Shown here piece after piece: positions 1 to 4,989 of a stretch of DNA of 5,548 bases (positions within the stretch are counted from its first letter, which is position 1; the number at the start of each line of letters is the position of its first letter). Source of the DNA: Alphaproteobacteria bacterium. GTDB lineage: Bacteria; Pseudomonadota; Alphaproteobacteria; Puniceispirillales; UBA1172. The translations under genes and the position numbers were made by a program. The stretch lies in contig JAGWAQ010000113.1 of NCBI GenBank assembly GCA_021296375.1, positions 1 through 5,548 on the forward strand. Reading direction: 5' to 3'. The notes under the pieces are model-generated. The model saw only the letters and a list, made by a program, of their open reading frames with translations, was not told the origin of the DNA and made no database searches.

Positions 1-27
1 GGACCAGGCACCGTTTTTTGATTTCTA
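1..27 (-). other. polA: In-frame TAG in polA with the conserved frame continuing beyond it
   Basis: Read on the minus strand, polA gives LEGG, then TAG (27-25), then KSKNGAWS to the window edge. Bacterial polymerase I proteins normally read through this segment as a Lys/Thr-rich stretch of the type GGKK(T/S)K(T/N)GAWST. The codon at the stop corresponds to a lysine or arginine position; AAG to TAG is a single base change. The stop is therefore an interruption within a gene rather than its natural end. Whether it is a genuine nonsense mutation, a base-calling error or a suppressed codon cannot be settled from this sequence. Confidence 0.85.
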
Positions 28-1959
28 GCCGCCCTCAAGAGCCATTTTATCAAACATGATTTCCCCCAGTTTTTTCGGGGAGGCAATATTGAACGGCTCC
101 CCCGCAAGGGTGTGAATTTCAGCTTCAAGCCGCGCCAGTGTTTCCGCAAAACTGACGCTCATCCTGGACAGGGCGGCGCGATCAACCTTGATGCCTTCGG
201 CTTCCATATCCACCAACACCTGCACCAGCGGCCGTTCAAGCCTCTCATAGACCCGGGTTTTGCCTTCCTGCGCCAGCCGCGGCTTGAGCAGCATCCAGAG
301 CCGCAGCGTCATGTCGGCGTCTTCAGCGGCATAGGCCAGGGCATCTTCCGGCGTCACCTGATCAAAGGTGATTTTCTTGGTGCCTTTGCCGCAAACCTCG
401 CTGAACGGGATCATCTGATGGTCGAGCAGGATCATGGCCAAATCATCAAGCTTGTGGCTGGGGCGTTGGCCAGCATCCAGCACAAATGACAGGCACATGG
501 TGTCATCAATCGGCGTGATTACAGCCCCGCCATTGACCGCCCGTTTCAGCACATGGCCATCGTATTTCAGGTTATGCCCGACCTTCAGCACCGCCGGATC
601 AGCCAGCAGTGGCGCCAACAGGGCCATCGCCGCATCAGGGTCAAGCTGGCCCGAAGCGCGGGTGAACCCGTCGCTTGCGGCATCACCGTCCTTGCCGCTG
701 TCTGGGCCGCCGTCCGGGCCGCCGTCCGGGCCGCTGTCACCAAGATCAAAACTCGCCTGCGCCTGCGCCTTGGTCCCGTGACGAAGGGGGATATAGCACG
801 CCTGGCCCGGCGCAACCGCCAGCGACACCCCCACCAGCATGGCGGCAGAAGCTGTTAATGATGTCGTTTCGGTATCCACCGCCACCACGCCAGCCGCCCG
901 CGCCGCGTCTATCCAGGACTGCAATTGCGGCTCTGTCGTGACCAGCTCATAATTCGCCTCAACCGCCGCCAGCACGGGGGTTTCCCCGGCGGAGGACACC
1001 GAAGAGGCCGACGCGTCTGACAAGGCGGCGCCCGACGCCAATGACGAGGCGGCGCCCGGCACCGATGACGAGGCGGCGCCCGGCACCGATGACGAGGCCG
1101 CGCCTTCCGCTCCGATGCGGCTCAAGAGGCGGTTGAAATTCATCTCGATCAGGAAGGTTTTAAGGGTTTCATGGTCGGGCGCCTGACGCGTCGTGGTGGC
1201 CAGCTCAATCGGCAGGGGGGCGTTGTCATCAAGCTTCACCAATTGGCGGGAAATGCGCGCCATCTCGGCATGCTCGATGAGGTTTTCGCGCCGCTTCGGC
1301 TGTTTGATCTCTTCGGCCCTGGCCAGCAATTCATCAAGATTGTCATAGGTATTGATCAGCTCAGCGGCGGTCTTGACGCCGATCCCCGGCACCCCGGGGA
1401 CGTTATCGGTGGCATCACCGGCAAGAGCCTGAACATCAACAACCTTATCCGGCGTCACGCCAAAACGTTCCACCACTTCATCAGGGCCGATGCGTTTTTG
1501 CTTCATGGGGTCAAGCATGGTGACGCCAGGACGAACCAGTTGCATGAGGTCCTTGTCCGAAGAGACAATCACGACCTCCATGTCCTCCGCCAGCCCTTTC
1601 TTGGCGTAAGTGGCGATCAGGTCATCGGCCTCAAACCCGGCGAGTTCAGCGACCGGCAGGTTAAGGGCACGGGTGGCGTCACGGATCAGAGGGAATTGCG
1701 GGATCAGCTCTTCAGGGGTTTCGCCGCGATTGGCTTTATAATCGGGGAAAATGTCATTGCGGAAGGTGGCGCGCGCCTGGTCAAGCACGACAATCGCGTG
1801 GTCAGGCGCCATGTCATCGACAAGCTTCATCACCATTGAGGTGAACCCGAAGACCGCGTTCACCGGCGTGCCGTCTTTGCGGGTCATCGGCGGCAGGGCA
1901 TGAAAAGCCCTGAAAATATAGGCCGAACCGTCAATCAGGATGAGCTGTTTTTTGGCCAT
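25..1959 (-). CDS. polA: DNA polymerase I, cut by an in-frame TAG before the polymerase core
   Basis: DNA polymerase I fills gaps and removes RNA primers in replication and repair. The frame encodes 644 residues. The 5'-nuclease domain (about 1-285) shows D10, DYKANR (73-78), EADD (110-113), SSDKDL (133-138) and the helix-hairpin-helix GDATDNVPGVPGIG (181-194). A Ser/Ala-rich repeat linker follows (about 284-330). The 3'-5' exonuclease domain (about 335-560) keeps all three motifs: DTET (362-365), NLKYD (463-467) and YAAED (543-547), so it looks active. It carries a Gly/Asp-rich insertion at about 400-436. The polymerase domain only begins (LERPL 574-578, FNIASPKKLGEI 623-634) before TAG at 25-27. 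The family is usually about 900-1000 residues, so the catalytic palm is missing from this product. I chose the ATG at 1959 (MAKKQLILIDGSAY) because family homology starts there; the open frame further upstream is the zinc-finger gene read in another frame. The start lies 4 bases after that gene's stop. Confidence 0.93.
   Translation of the reverse strand: MAKKQLILIDGSAYIFRAFHALPPMTRKDGTPVNAVFGFTSMVMKLVDDMAPDHAIVVLDQARATFRNDIFPDYKANRGETPEELIPQFPLIRDATRALNLPVAELAGFEADDLIATYAKKGLAEDMEVVIVSSDKDLMQLVRPGVTMLDPMKQKRIGPDEVVERFGVTPDKVVDVQALAGDATDNVPGVPGIGVKTAAELINTYDNLDELLARAEEIKQPKRRENLIEHAEMARISRQLVKLDDNAPLPIELATTTRQAPDHETLKTFLIEMNFNRLLSRIGAEGAASSSVPGAASSSVPGAASSLASGAALSDASASSVSSAGETPVLAAVEANYELVTTEPQLQSWIDAARAAGVVAVDTETTSLTASAAMLVGVSLAVAPGQACYIPLRHGTKAQAQASFDLGDSGPDGGPDGGPDSGKDGDAASDGFTRASGQLDPDAAMALLAPLLADPAVLKVGHNLKYDGHVLKRAVNGGAVITPIDDTMCLSFVLDAGQRPSHKLDDLAMILLDHQMIPFSEVCGKGTKKITFDQVTPEDALAYAAEDADMTLRLWMLLKPRLAQEGKTRVYERLERPLVQVLVDMEAEGIKVDRAALSRMSVSFAETLARLEAEIHTLAGEPFNIASPKKLGEIMFDKMALEGG
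695..736 (-). repeat. 12-base tandem repeat in a polA exonuclease-domain insertion
   Basis: Units of 12 bases (plus strand CCGCCGTCCGGG) occur at 707-718 and 719-730, with diverged units at 695-706 and from 731. On the minus strand they encode a GPDG/GPDS run at about residues 410-421, inside an acidic, glycine-rich insertion. The insertion sits between exonuclease motifs I and II, so it probably forms a surface loop. Confidence 0.75.
1017..1104 (-). repeat. 24-base tandem repeat in the polA interdomain linker
   Basis: Two identical 24-base units lie at 1041-1064 and 1065-1088, with a partial third copy at 1089-1104 and a diverged copy at 1017-1040. The unit length is a multiple of three, so the frame is kept; on the minus strand it encodes GAASSSVP-like octapeptides (about residues 286-310 of the polymerase). 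The position, between the 5'-nuclease and 3'-5' exonuclease domains, is a flexible linker where length changes should be tolerated. Confidence 0.85.
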
Positions 1960-1966
1960 CCCCTTA
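1959..1966 (-). promoter_or_regulatory. Ribosome-binding region of polA overlapping the upstream stop codon
   Basis: On the minus strand the junction reads TAAGGGGATG: the zinc-finger gene's TAA contributes to an AAGGGG purine run directly in front of the polA ATG. The spacing is short (AAGG ends 2 bases before ATG), so this is a weak independent site. Ribosomes finishing the upstream gene would be well placed to restart here. Confidence 0.5.
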
Positions 1967-2221
1967 TGCGCCTGTATCGGCGGCAGAACCTGTGCGGACG
2001 TAATGGCGCGAACAATAGGTGCAGGAAATCTGGTCATCTTCGCCGAGATGCAGCCACACCCGCGGATGCCCCAATGCCCCGCCGCCACCGTCACAGGCAA
2101 CGCGCTTGCCGTCAACGCGGATCAGCTCTTCAGGCGCGGGCGCATCTGCGGAATCTTCGGGGGCGTGAATAGTGGGCATGGTCGTGGGCATGGTCGTGGG
2201 CAGGGTCGTGGGCATGGTCAT
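1964..2221 (-). CDS. Zinc-finger CHCC domain protein (NDUFS6-like)
   Basis: This small protein has a C-terminal CHCC zinc-binding domain (zf-CHCC family): CDGGGGALGHPRVWL, then CTYCSRHYV. The likely metal ligands are a Cys, a His 9 residues on, a Cys 15 residues after that and a final Cys 3 residues later, which is the family spacing. Relatives include the mitochondrial complex I accessory subunit NDUFS6 and short alphaproteobacterial proteins of similar size; the bacterial role is poorly defined, and a link to complex I is inference from homology. The N-terminal part is low complexity (PTT repeats, then an acidic Ala/Pro stretch). The start is uncertain: ATG at 2221 (85 residues), ATG at 2215 (83) and TTG at 2242 (92) are all in frame. 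Only GATGAG at 2222-2227 resembles a ribosome site, 6 bases before the 2215 ATG. Its TAA (1964-1966) lies 4 bases before the polA ATG, suggesting co-transcription and translational coupling. Confidence 0.87.
   Translation of the reverse strand: MTMPTTLPTTMPTTMPTIHAPEDSADAPAPEELIRVDGKRVACDGGGGALGHPRVWLHLGEDDQISCTYCSRHYVRTGSAADTGA
2177..2219 (-). repeat. 12-base tandem repeat at the start of the zinc-finger gene
   Basis: The plus-strand unit CATGGTCGTGGG occurs at 2177-2188 and 2189-2200, then once with a changed base at 2201-2212, then partially to 2219. On the minus strand it encodes MPTT/LPTT tetrapeptides. Several units carry an in-frame ATG, which makes the start codon of this gene hard to fix. 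Confidence 0.85.
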
Positions 2222-2258
2222 CTCATCAGGGGTTGCGGTCAAATCAACGCGATCAAGT

Positions 2259-2271
2259 CAGTGGTATTATC
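2259..2271 (-). promoter_or_regulatory. Possible -10 element for the zinc-finger gene and polA
   Basis: Minus-strand GATAAT at 2271-2266 matches five of six bases of a sigma70 -10 box and would start transcription near 2259, giving a leader of about 17-40 bases depending on the start codon. The nearest -35-like TTGCAA (2297-2292) is 20 bases away, too far for a normal promoter. This is a weak candidate. Confidence 0.25.
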
Positions 2272-2291
2272 ATCACCAATGTGGCGAGGTT

Positions 2292-2320
2292 TTGCAAGTT
2301 AGCTGTTTCCACTTTATAAG
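2292..2320 (+). promoter_or_regulatory. Candidate sigma70 promoter for the ABC ATPase gene
   Basis: TTGCAA (2292-2297) and TATAAG (2315-2320) are separated by exactly 17 bases. The -35 matches four of six consensus bases and the -10 matches five of six. Transcription would start near 2327, leaving an untranslated leader of about 70 bases that contains the hairpin at 2337-2354. It faces away from the zinc-finger/polA pair, so this gap is a divergent promoter region. Confidence 0.45.
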
Positions 2321-2336
2321 GGATTAAACCTGTTTC

Positions 2337-2354
2337 GGGTGAAGTTTTTCACCC
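2337..2354 (+). promoter_or_regulatory. Perfect inverted repeat in the ABC ATPase leader
   Basis: GGGTGAA (2337-2343) and TTCACCC (2348-2354) form a perfect 7-bp stem with a 4-base GTTT loop. It lies about 10-27 bases after the predicted transcription start and about 40 bases before the ATG. It could be a leader hairpin or a repressor operator. It is not followed by a plus-strand T run, so a terminator is unlikely. Confidence 0.5.
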
Positions 2355-2396
2355 CCTTTAACTTGATCCGGCCTCGCCCCATCACAAGTAGACCCT

Positions 2397-3359
2397 ATGA
2401 CTGATTTCACCACCCCCGCCCATGATGTTGATTACGCCATTCGCCTCGATCGCCTTGATAAAATCTATCGCGGCAAGGATGGCAAGCCCGGCAAACATGC
2501 GCTCAAATCCCTGACGCTTGATGTTCCGCGCGGCTGTATCTTTGGCCTGCTTGGCCCGAATGGCGCGGGCAAATCCACCATGATCAATATTCTGGCGGGA
2601 ACGGTGGTGAAAACGTCAGGCGCGGCGTCGGTCTGGGGGGTGGATATTGACGACAACCCCCGCCAGGCCCGCGCCAATATCGGCATTGTTCCGCAGGAAT
2701 TGAATATCGATGCCTATTTCACCCCGCGCGAAACCCTCGACATGATCTCCGGCATGTTTGGCGTGCCGAAAGCCGAACGGCGGGTGGATGAAATCCTTGA
2801 AGAGATCGGCCTGACCGATCAGGCCCATTCCTATGCCCGCACCTTGTCCGGCGGCATGCGGCGGCGTCTTCTGGTCGGCAAGGCCATGGTCCATCAACCG
2901 CCGATCCTTATCCTCGATGAACCGACCGCCGGGGTGGATGTCGCCCTGCGGCAAAAGCTCTGGGACATGATCCGCGAGCTTAATCGCAATGGCGTCACGA
3001 TTGTCCTGACCACCCATTACCTCGAAGAAGCGGAAGCGTTATGTGACCGCATTGCCATCATCAATCACGGCACGCTGATCACCGAAGCCTCAACGGAAGA
3101 CCTGCTCAAAGGCGCGGGCAGCAAAACCCTTGTCCTGACCCTTGAGCATCCCCCTCAAACCATGCCGAAAGCGCTTGATGCCTTCGCCACAAGCCTTGAC
3201 GGCAACCAGCTTAAAATCACCTATGCCCCCGACAAGATGGCGGCGGGTGAGCTGTTGTCGCGAGCAGATGCCATGGGGCTTAAGGTGGTGGATGTCCGCA
3301 CGGAAGAACCGAATCTGGAAGACGTCTTCCTGACGCTTGTTCACCAGGACGAGGCCTGA
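2397..3359 (+). CDS. ABC-2 type transporter, ATP-binding protein
   Basis: This is the cytoplasmic ATPase of an ABC exporter of the ABC-2 (YadG/CcmA/NodI-like) type, powering export of an unknown substrate. In order the 320 residues show Walker A GPNGAGKST (53-61), Q-loop Q100 in GIVPQE, signature LSGGM (150-154), Walker B LILDE (171-175) with the following PTAGVD D-loop region, and switch His H207 in TTHYLEEAE. The C-terminal ~80 residues (from about 243, KTLVLTLE to PNLEDVFLTLV) match the accessory domain typical of these subunits. All catalytic residues are present and the length is normal for the group. The ATG at 2397 has no clear Shine-Dalgarno sequence. These ATPases usually sit next to an ABC-2 permease gene (YadH-like); here the downstream neighbour is a riboswitch-controlled oxidoreductase and the upstream pair is divergent, so the partner must be encoded elsewhere. 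The substrate cannot be told from sequence. Confidence 0.93.
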   Translation: MTDFTTPAHDVDYAIRLDRLDKIYRGKDGKPGKHALKSLTLDVPRGCIFGLLGPNGAGKSTMINILAGTVVKTSGAASVWGVDIDDNPRQARANIGIVPQELNIDAYFTPRETLDMISGMFGVPKAERRVDEILEEIGLTDQAHSYARTLSGGMRRRLLVGKAMVHQPPILILDEPTAGVDVALRQKLWDMIRELNRNGVTIVLTTHYLEEAEALCDRIAIINHGTLITEASTEDLLKGAGSKTLVLTLEHPPQTMPKALDAFATSLDGNQLKITYAPDKMAAGELLSRADAMGLKVVDVRTEEPNLEDVFLTLVHQDEA

Positions 3360-3443
3360 CCCCGCCGCGATCATCCGCAATCGCCCGTGGCCCGGCAAGT
3401 CTTCCCTTTTGGAAAGCCTTGTGGTAAAACAAGCCCGTTCAAT

Positions 3444-3557
3444 ACCGATGCTGGGAGAGACCATCTCTTCATCCCGATGAAGGAACCCGATGAAGGAAGA
3501 TGGCGCCGAAGGAGCAAGCCCCTCTTAATCTCTCAGGCAAAAGGGCCAGTATACGGT
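3444..3557 (+). promoter_or_regulatory. Glycine aptamer 1
   Basis: The closing P1 stem is formed by ACCG (3444-3447) with CGGT (3554-3557) and CTGG (3451-3454) with CCAG (3546-3549), with a small internal mismatch. A long variable stem begins with CCATCT (3461-3466) pairing AGATGG (3498-3503). The glycine-binding core motifs lie at 3505-3517 and 3532-3546. The variable stem contains a 13-base tandem duplication (3473-3498). Confidence 0.88.
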
Positions 3558-3562
3558 GAACA

Positions 3563-3657
3563 GTCTGGAGAGTGGCGGCAAACCGCCCACCGACGGGGAT
3601 AACCTTAAGCATCGCTTCAGCCATGCTTTCGGGAAACTCTCAGGTTCCGTGACAGAC
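3563..3657 (+). promoter_or_regulatory. Glycine aptamer 2
   Basis: P1 is formed by GTCTG (3563-3567) with CAGAC (3653-3657). A GC-rich stem follows, GTGGCGG (3572-3578) with CCGCCCAC (3583-3590), capped by CAAA and containing one bulge. The core CGACGGGGATAA (3591-3602) and CTCTCAGGTTCCG (3637-3649) match the second-aptamer consensus. The linker from aptamer 1 is only a few bases, as in cooperative tandem glycine riboswitches. Confidence 0.88.
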
Positions 3658-3689
3658 GGGGGAACACCAGCTTTTGCTGGAACGTCTGT
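3652..3689 (+). promoter_or_regulatory. Candidate riboswitch expression platform
   Basis: ACAGACG (3652-3658), which includes the 3' strand of aptamer 2 P1, is perfectly complementary to CGTCTGT (3683-3689). Between them lies a small hairpin, CCAGC (3667-3671) with GCTGG (3676-3680) and a TTTT loop. P1 and this 7-bp stem compete for the same bases, the classic layout of a switching element. No T run follows, so control is more likely at translation: the stem ends 4 bases before the Shine-Dalgarno sequence. The direction of switching (on or off) is not decided by this. Confidence 0.55.
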
Positions 3690-3693
3690 TATG

Positions 3694-3699
3694 AAGGAG
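3694..3699 (+). promoter_or_regulatory. Strong Shine-Dalgarno site of the DadA-like gene
   Basis: AAGGAG lies 7 bases before the ATG at 3707, optimal spacing and the best ribosome site in the window. It fixes this start codon and is placed just after the riboswitch platform stem. Confidence 0.85.
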
Positions 3700-3706
3700 C
3701 CACAAC

Positions 3707-4933
3707 ATGACACATTACGCGATTATCGGCAGCGGGATCACCGGCACAACCACCGCCTGGGTGTTGCGCAAAAAAGGCTATGACGTCACGGTATTTGACC
3801 GTCACCGTTACCCCGCCATGGAAACTTCTTTTGCCAATGGCGGGCAGCTTTCCGCCAGCAACGCCGAGGTCTGGACCAATATCGGCACCATGATCAAAGG
3901 CGTGAAATGGATGTTCACCCCCGACGCCCCCCTGTTGTTCAACCCCAAGCCAAGCTGGCATAAATACAGCTGGATGATGGAATTTGCCTCCAATTTCCGG
4001 AATTACAAGGCCAACACCATCACGACAACATCACTGGCGATCGAATCCCGCAAGCACATGACGGCTTTCGCGGAAGAAGCCGGGGTTGAGTTTAACCGCG
4101 AGAACCGCGGCATCCTGCATTTCTACAAAAAACAATCGGAGTTCGACCACGCCCACAAGGTCAATGAGTTGCTGGCCAAAGGCGGGCTTGACCGCAAGCG
4201 CCTGACACCGGATGAGGTTTATCAGATCGAACCTGCCATCAAGTCGAAGGTCATCGGCGGTTATTTCACGGAAAGTGATTTCACCGGCGATATCCATAAA
4301 TTCACCGTTGGCCTGGCGCAAGCGGCGGCAGAGGCCGGCGTCACCTTCAACATGAATTGTGACGTCAGTGATATCGACCATGACGGCGACAAGCCCAATG
4401 TCAGCTGGACCGATTTCAACGGCGCCCGCCACAGCGCCAGTTTTGATGGTGTTGTTGTCACCGCCGGGGTCGGCTCCCGCGATATCGCCGCGAGACTCGG
4501 CGACCGCGTCAACATCTACCCCGTCAAGGGCTATTCCATCACCGTCAACATGGATGACGCCGCCTCGCAAGCCGCCGCCCCCTGGGCAAGCCTGCTTGAT
4601 GACGGGGCCAAGATCGTCACCGCCCGCTTGGGGGATGACCGGTTCCGCGTCGCGGGCACGGCGGAAATCAACGGCGAAAATTACGACATCCGCGCTGATC
4701 GCATCGCGCCATTAACACGCTGGGTGCAGGAAAACTTCCCCGGCATTTCAACCGAAAATGTCATCCCATGGGCGGGGCTGCGGCCGATGATGCCCAACAT
4801 GATGCCGCGCATCGGCAAGGGCAAGAAACGCGGGGTCTATTACAACACCGGCCATGGCCACCTTGGCTGGACGCTATCGTGCTATTCGGCGGAAGCGATT
4901 GGTGATATTATCCACAGCCAGCATAACCAGTAA
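3707..4933 (+). CDS. DadA-type FAD-dependent D-amino acid dehydrogenase (glycine-regulated)
   Basis: A flavoenzyme of the DAO superfamily, closest in motif pattern to DadA, the respiratory D-amino acid dehydrogenase that turns D-amino acids into 2-oxo acids and ammonia and passes electrons to the quinone pool at the inner membrane. The 408 residues open with the FAD-binding Rossmann motif GSGITG (8-13) and ribose-binding D31 (TVFDRH), then the DadA-like block ETSFANGGQLSASNAEVW (39-56). VKGYS (273-277) lies in the substrate domain, and the C-terminal FAD region WAGLRPMMPNMMPRIG (355-370) and NTGHGHLGW (380-388) is intact. E. coli DadA has about 430 residues. The ATG at 3707 is fixed by AAGGAG 7 bases upstream. 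The tandem glycine riboswitch in its leader points to glycine as substrate or inducer, so a glycine-oxidising or D-amino acid role are both possible; sarcosine/glycine oxidases of the same superfamily are alternatives. The exact substrate is inference. Confidence 0.9.
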   Translation: MTHYAIIGSGITGTTTAWVLRKKGYDVTVFDRHRYPAMETSFANGGQLSASNAEVWTNIGTMIKGVKWMFTPDAPLLFNPKPSWHKYSWMMEFASNFRNYKANTITTTSLAIESRKHMTAFAEEAGVEFNRENRGILHFYKKQSEFDHAHKVNELLAKGGLDRKRLTPDEVYQIEPAIKSKVIGGYFTESDFTGDIHKFTVGLAQAAAEAGVTFNMNCDVSDIDHDGDKPNVSWTDFNGARHSASFDGVVVTAGVGSRDIAARLGDRVNIYPVKGYSITVNMDDAASQAAAPWASLLDDGAKIVTARLGDDRFRVAGTAEINGENYDIRADRIAPLTRWVQENFPGISTENVIPWAGLRPMMPNMMPRIGKGKKRGVYYNTGHGHLGWTLSCYSAEAIGDIIHSQHNQ

Positions 4934-4949
4934 TTACCCGCAGCACGAC

Positions 4950-4989
4950 CAGCTGCACCCGAAAGTTTGACCTCGTGCAGTTGTTTTTT
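4950..4989 (+). terminator. Possible intrinsic terminator after the DadA-like gene
   Basis: CAGCTGCAC (4950-4958) pairs with GTGCAGTTG (4975-4983), nine pairs including one G-U, around a 16-base loop, and is followed at once by six T (4984-4989); a second run of seven T lies at 4995-5001. The position, 16 bases after the stop at 4933, suits a terminator. The large loop weakens the call, and the element overlaps the proposed GTG start of the next gene. Confidence 0.45.

Larger units (their letters stand above)
3437..3658 (+). promoter_or_regulatory. Tandem glycine riboswitch upstream of the DadA-like gene
   Basis: Two consecutive glycine aptamers occupy most of the gap before the 3707 gene. 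Aptamer 1 carries GGGAGAGA (3453-3460), GCCGAAGGAGCAA (3505-3517) and CTCAGGCAAAAGGGC (3532-3546). Aptamer 2 carries CTGGAGAG (3565-3572), CGACGGGGATAA (3591-3602) and AACTCTCAGGTTCCG (3635-3649). The leader GTTCA (3437-3441) is complementary to the inter-aptamer linker TGAAC (3557-3561), matching the leader-linker helix known to form a kink-turn in complete tandem glycine riboswitches. Glycine riboswitches typically activate glycine-use genes such as gcvT. The bases before it (3360-3436) show no gene and only weak promoter-like sequence, the best being TAAAAC at 3425-3430. Confidence 0.94.

Noticed and set aside
1017..1104. CRISPR-like or intergenic repeat array
   Set aside because: The units are directly adjacent without spacers and are in-frame codons of polA, so they are a coding tandem repeat.
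1171..1839. Plus-strand open frame of 222 codons opposite polA
   Set aside because: It lies wholly antisense to the conserved 5'-nuclease domain and its translation shows no family motif; long antisense frames are common opposite GC-rich genes.
1960..2115. N-terminal 52-residue extension of polA
   Set aside because: Polymerase I homology begins at MAKKQLILIDGSAY; the upstream bases are the coding sequence of the zinc-finger gene in another frame.
2616..3017. Minus-strand open frame opposite the ABC ATPase
   Set aside because: It covers the Q-loop to Walker B part of the ATPase in antisense; no independent coding evidence.
3402..3433. Possible terminator after the ABC ATPase (TTCC/GGAA and CTTGT/ACAAG hairpins)
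   Set aside because: The stems are only 4-5 bp, AT-rich and not followed by a T run, so I could not support a terminator.
3387..3783. Small open frames across the riboswitch on both strands
   Set aside because: The bases are explained by conserved glycine aptamer structure, and the translations look like random low-complexity peptides. The ATG at 3691 overlapping the ribosome site is out of frame with the real gene.
4031..4570. Minus-strand open frame of 179 codons opposite the DadA-like gene
   Set aside because: Antisense shadow of a clearly conserved flavoenzyme, with no ribosome site and no recognisable domain.
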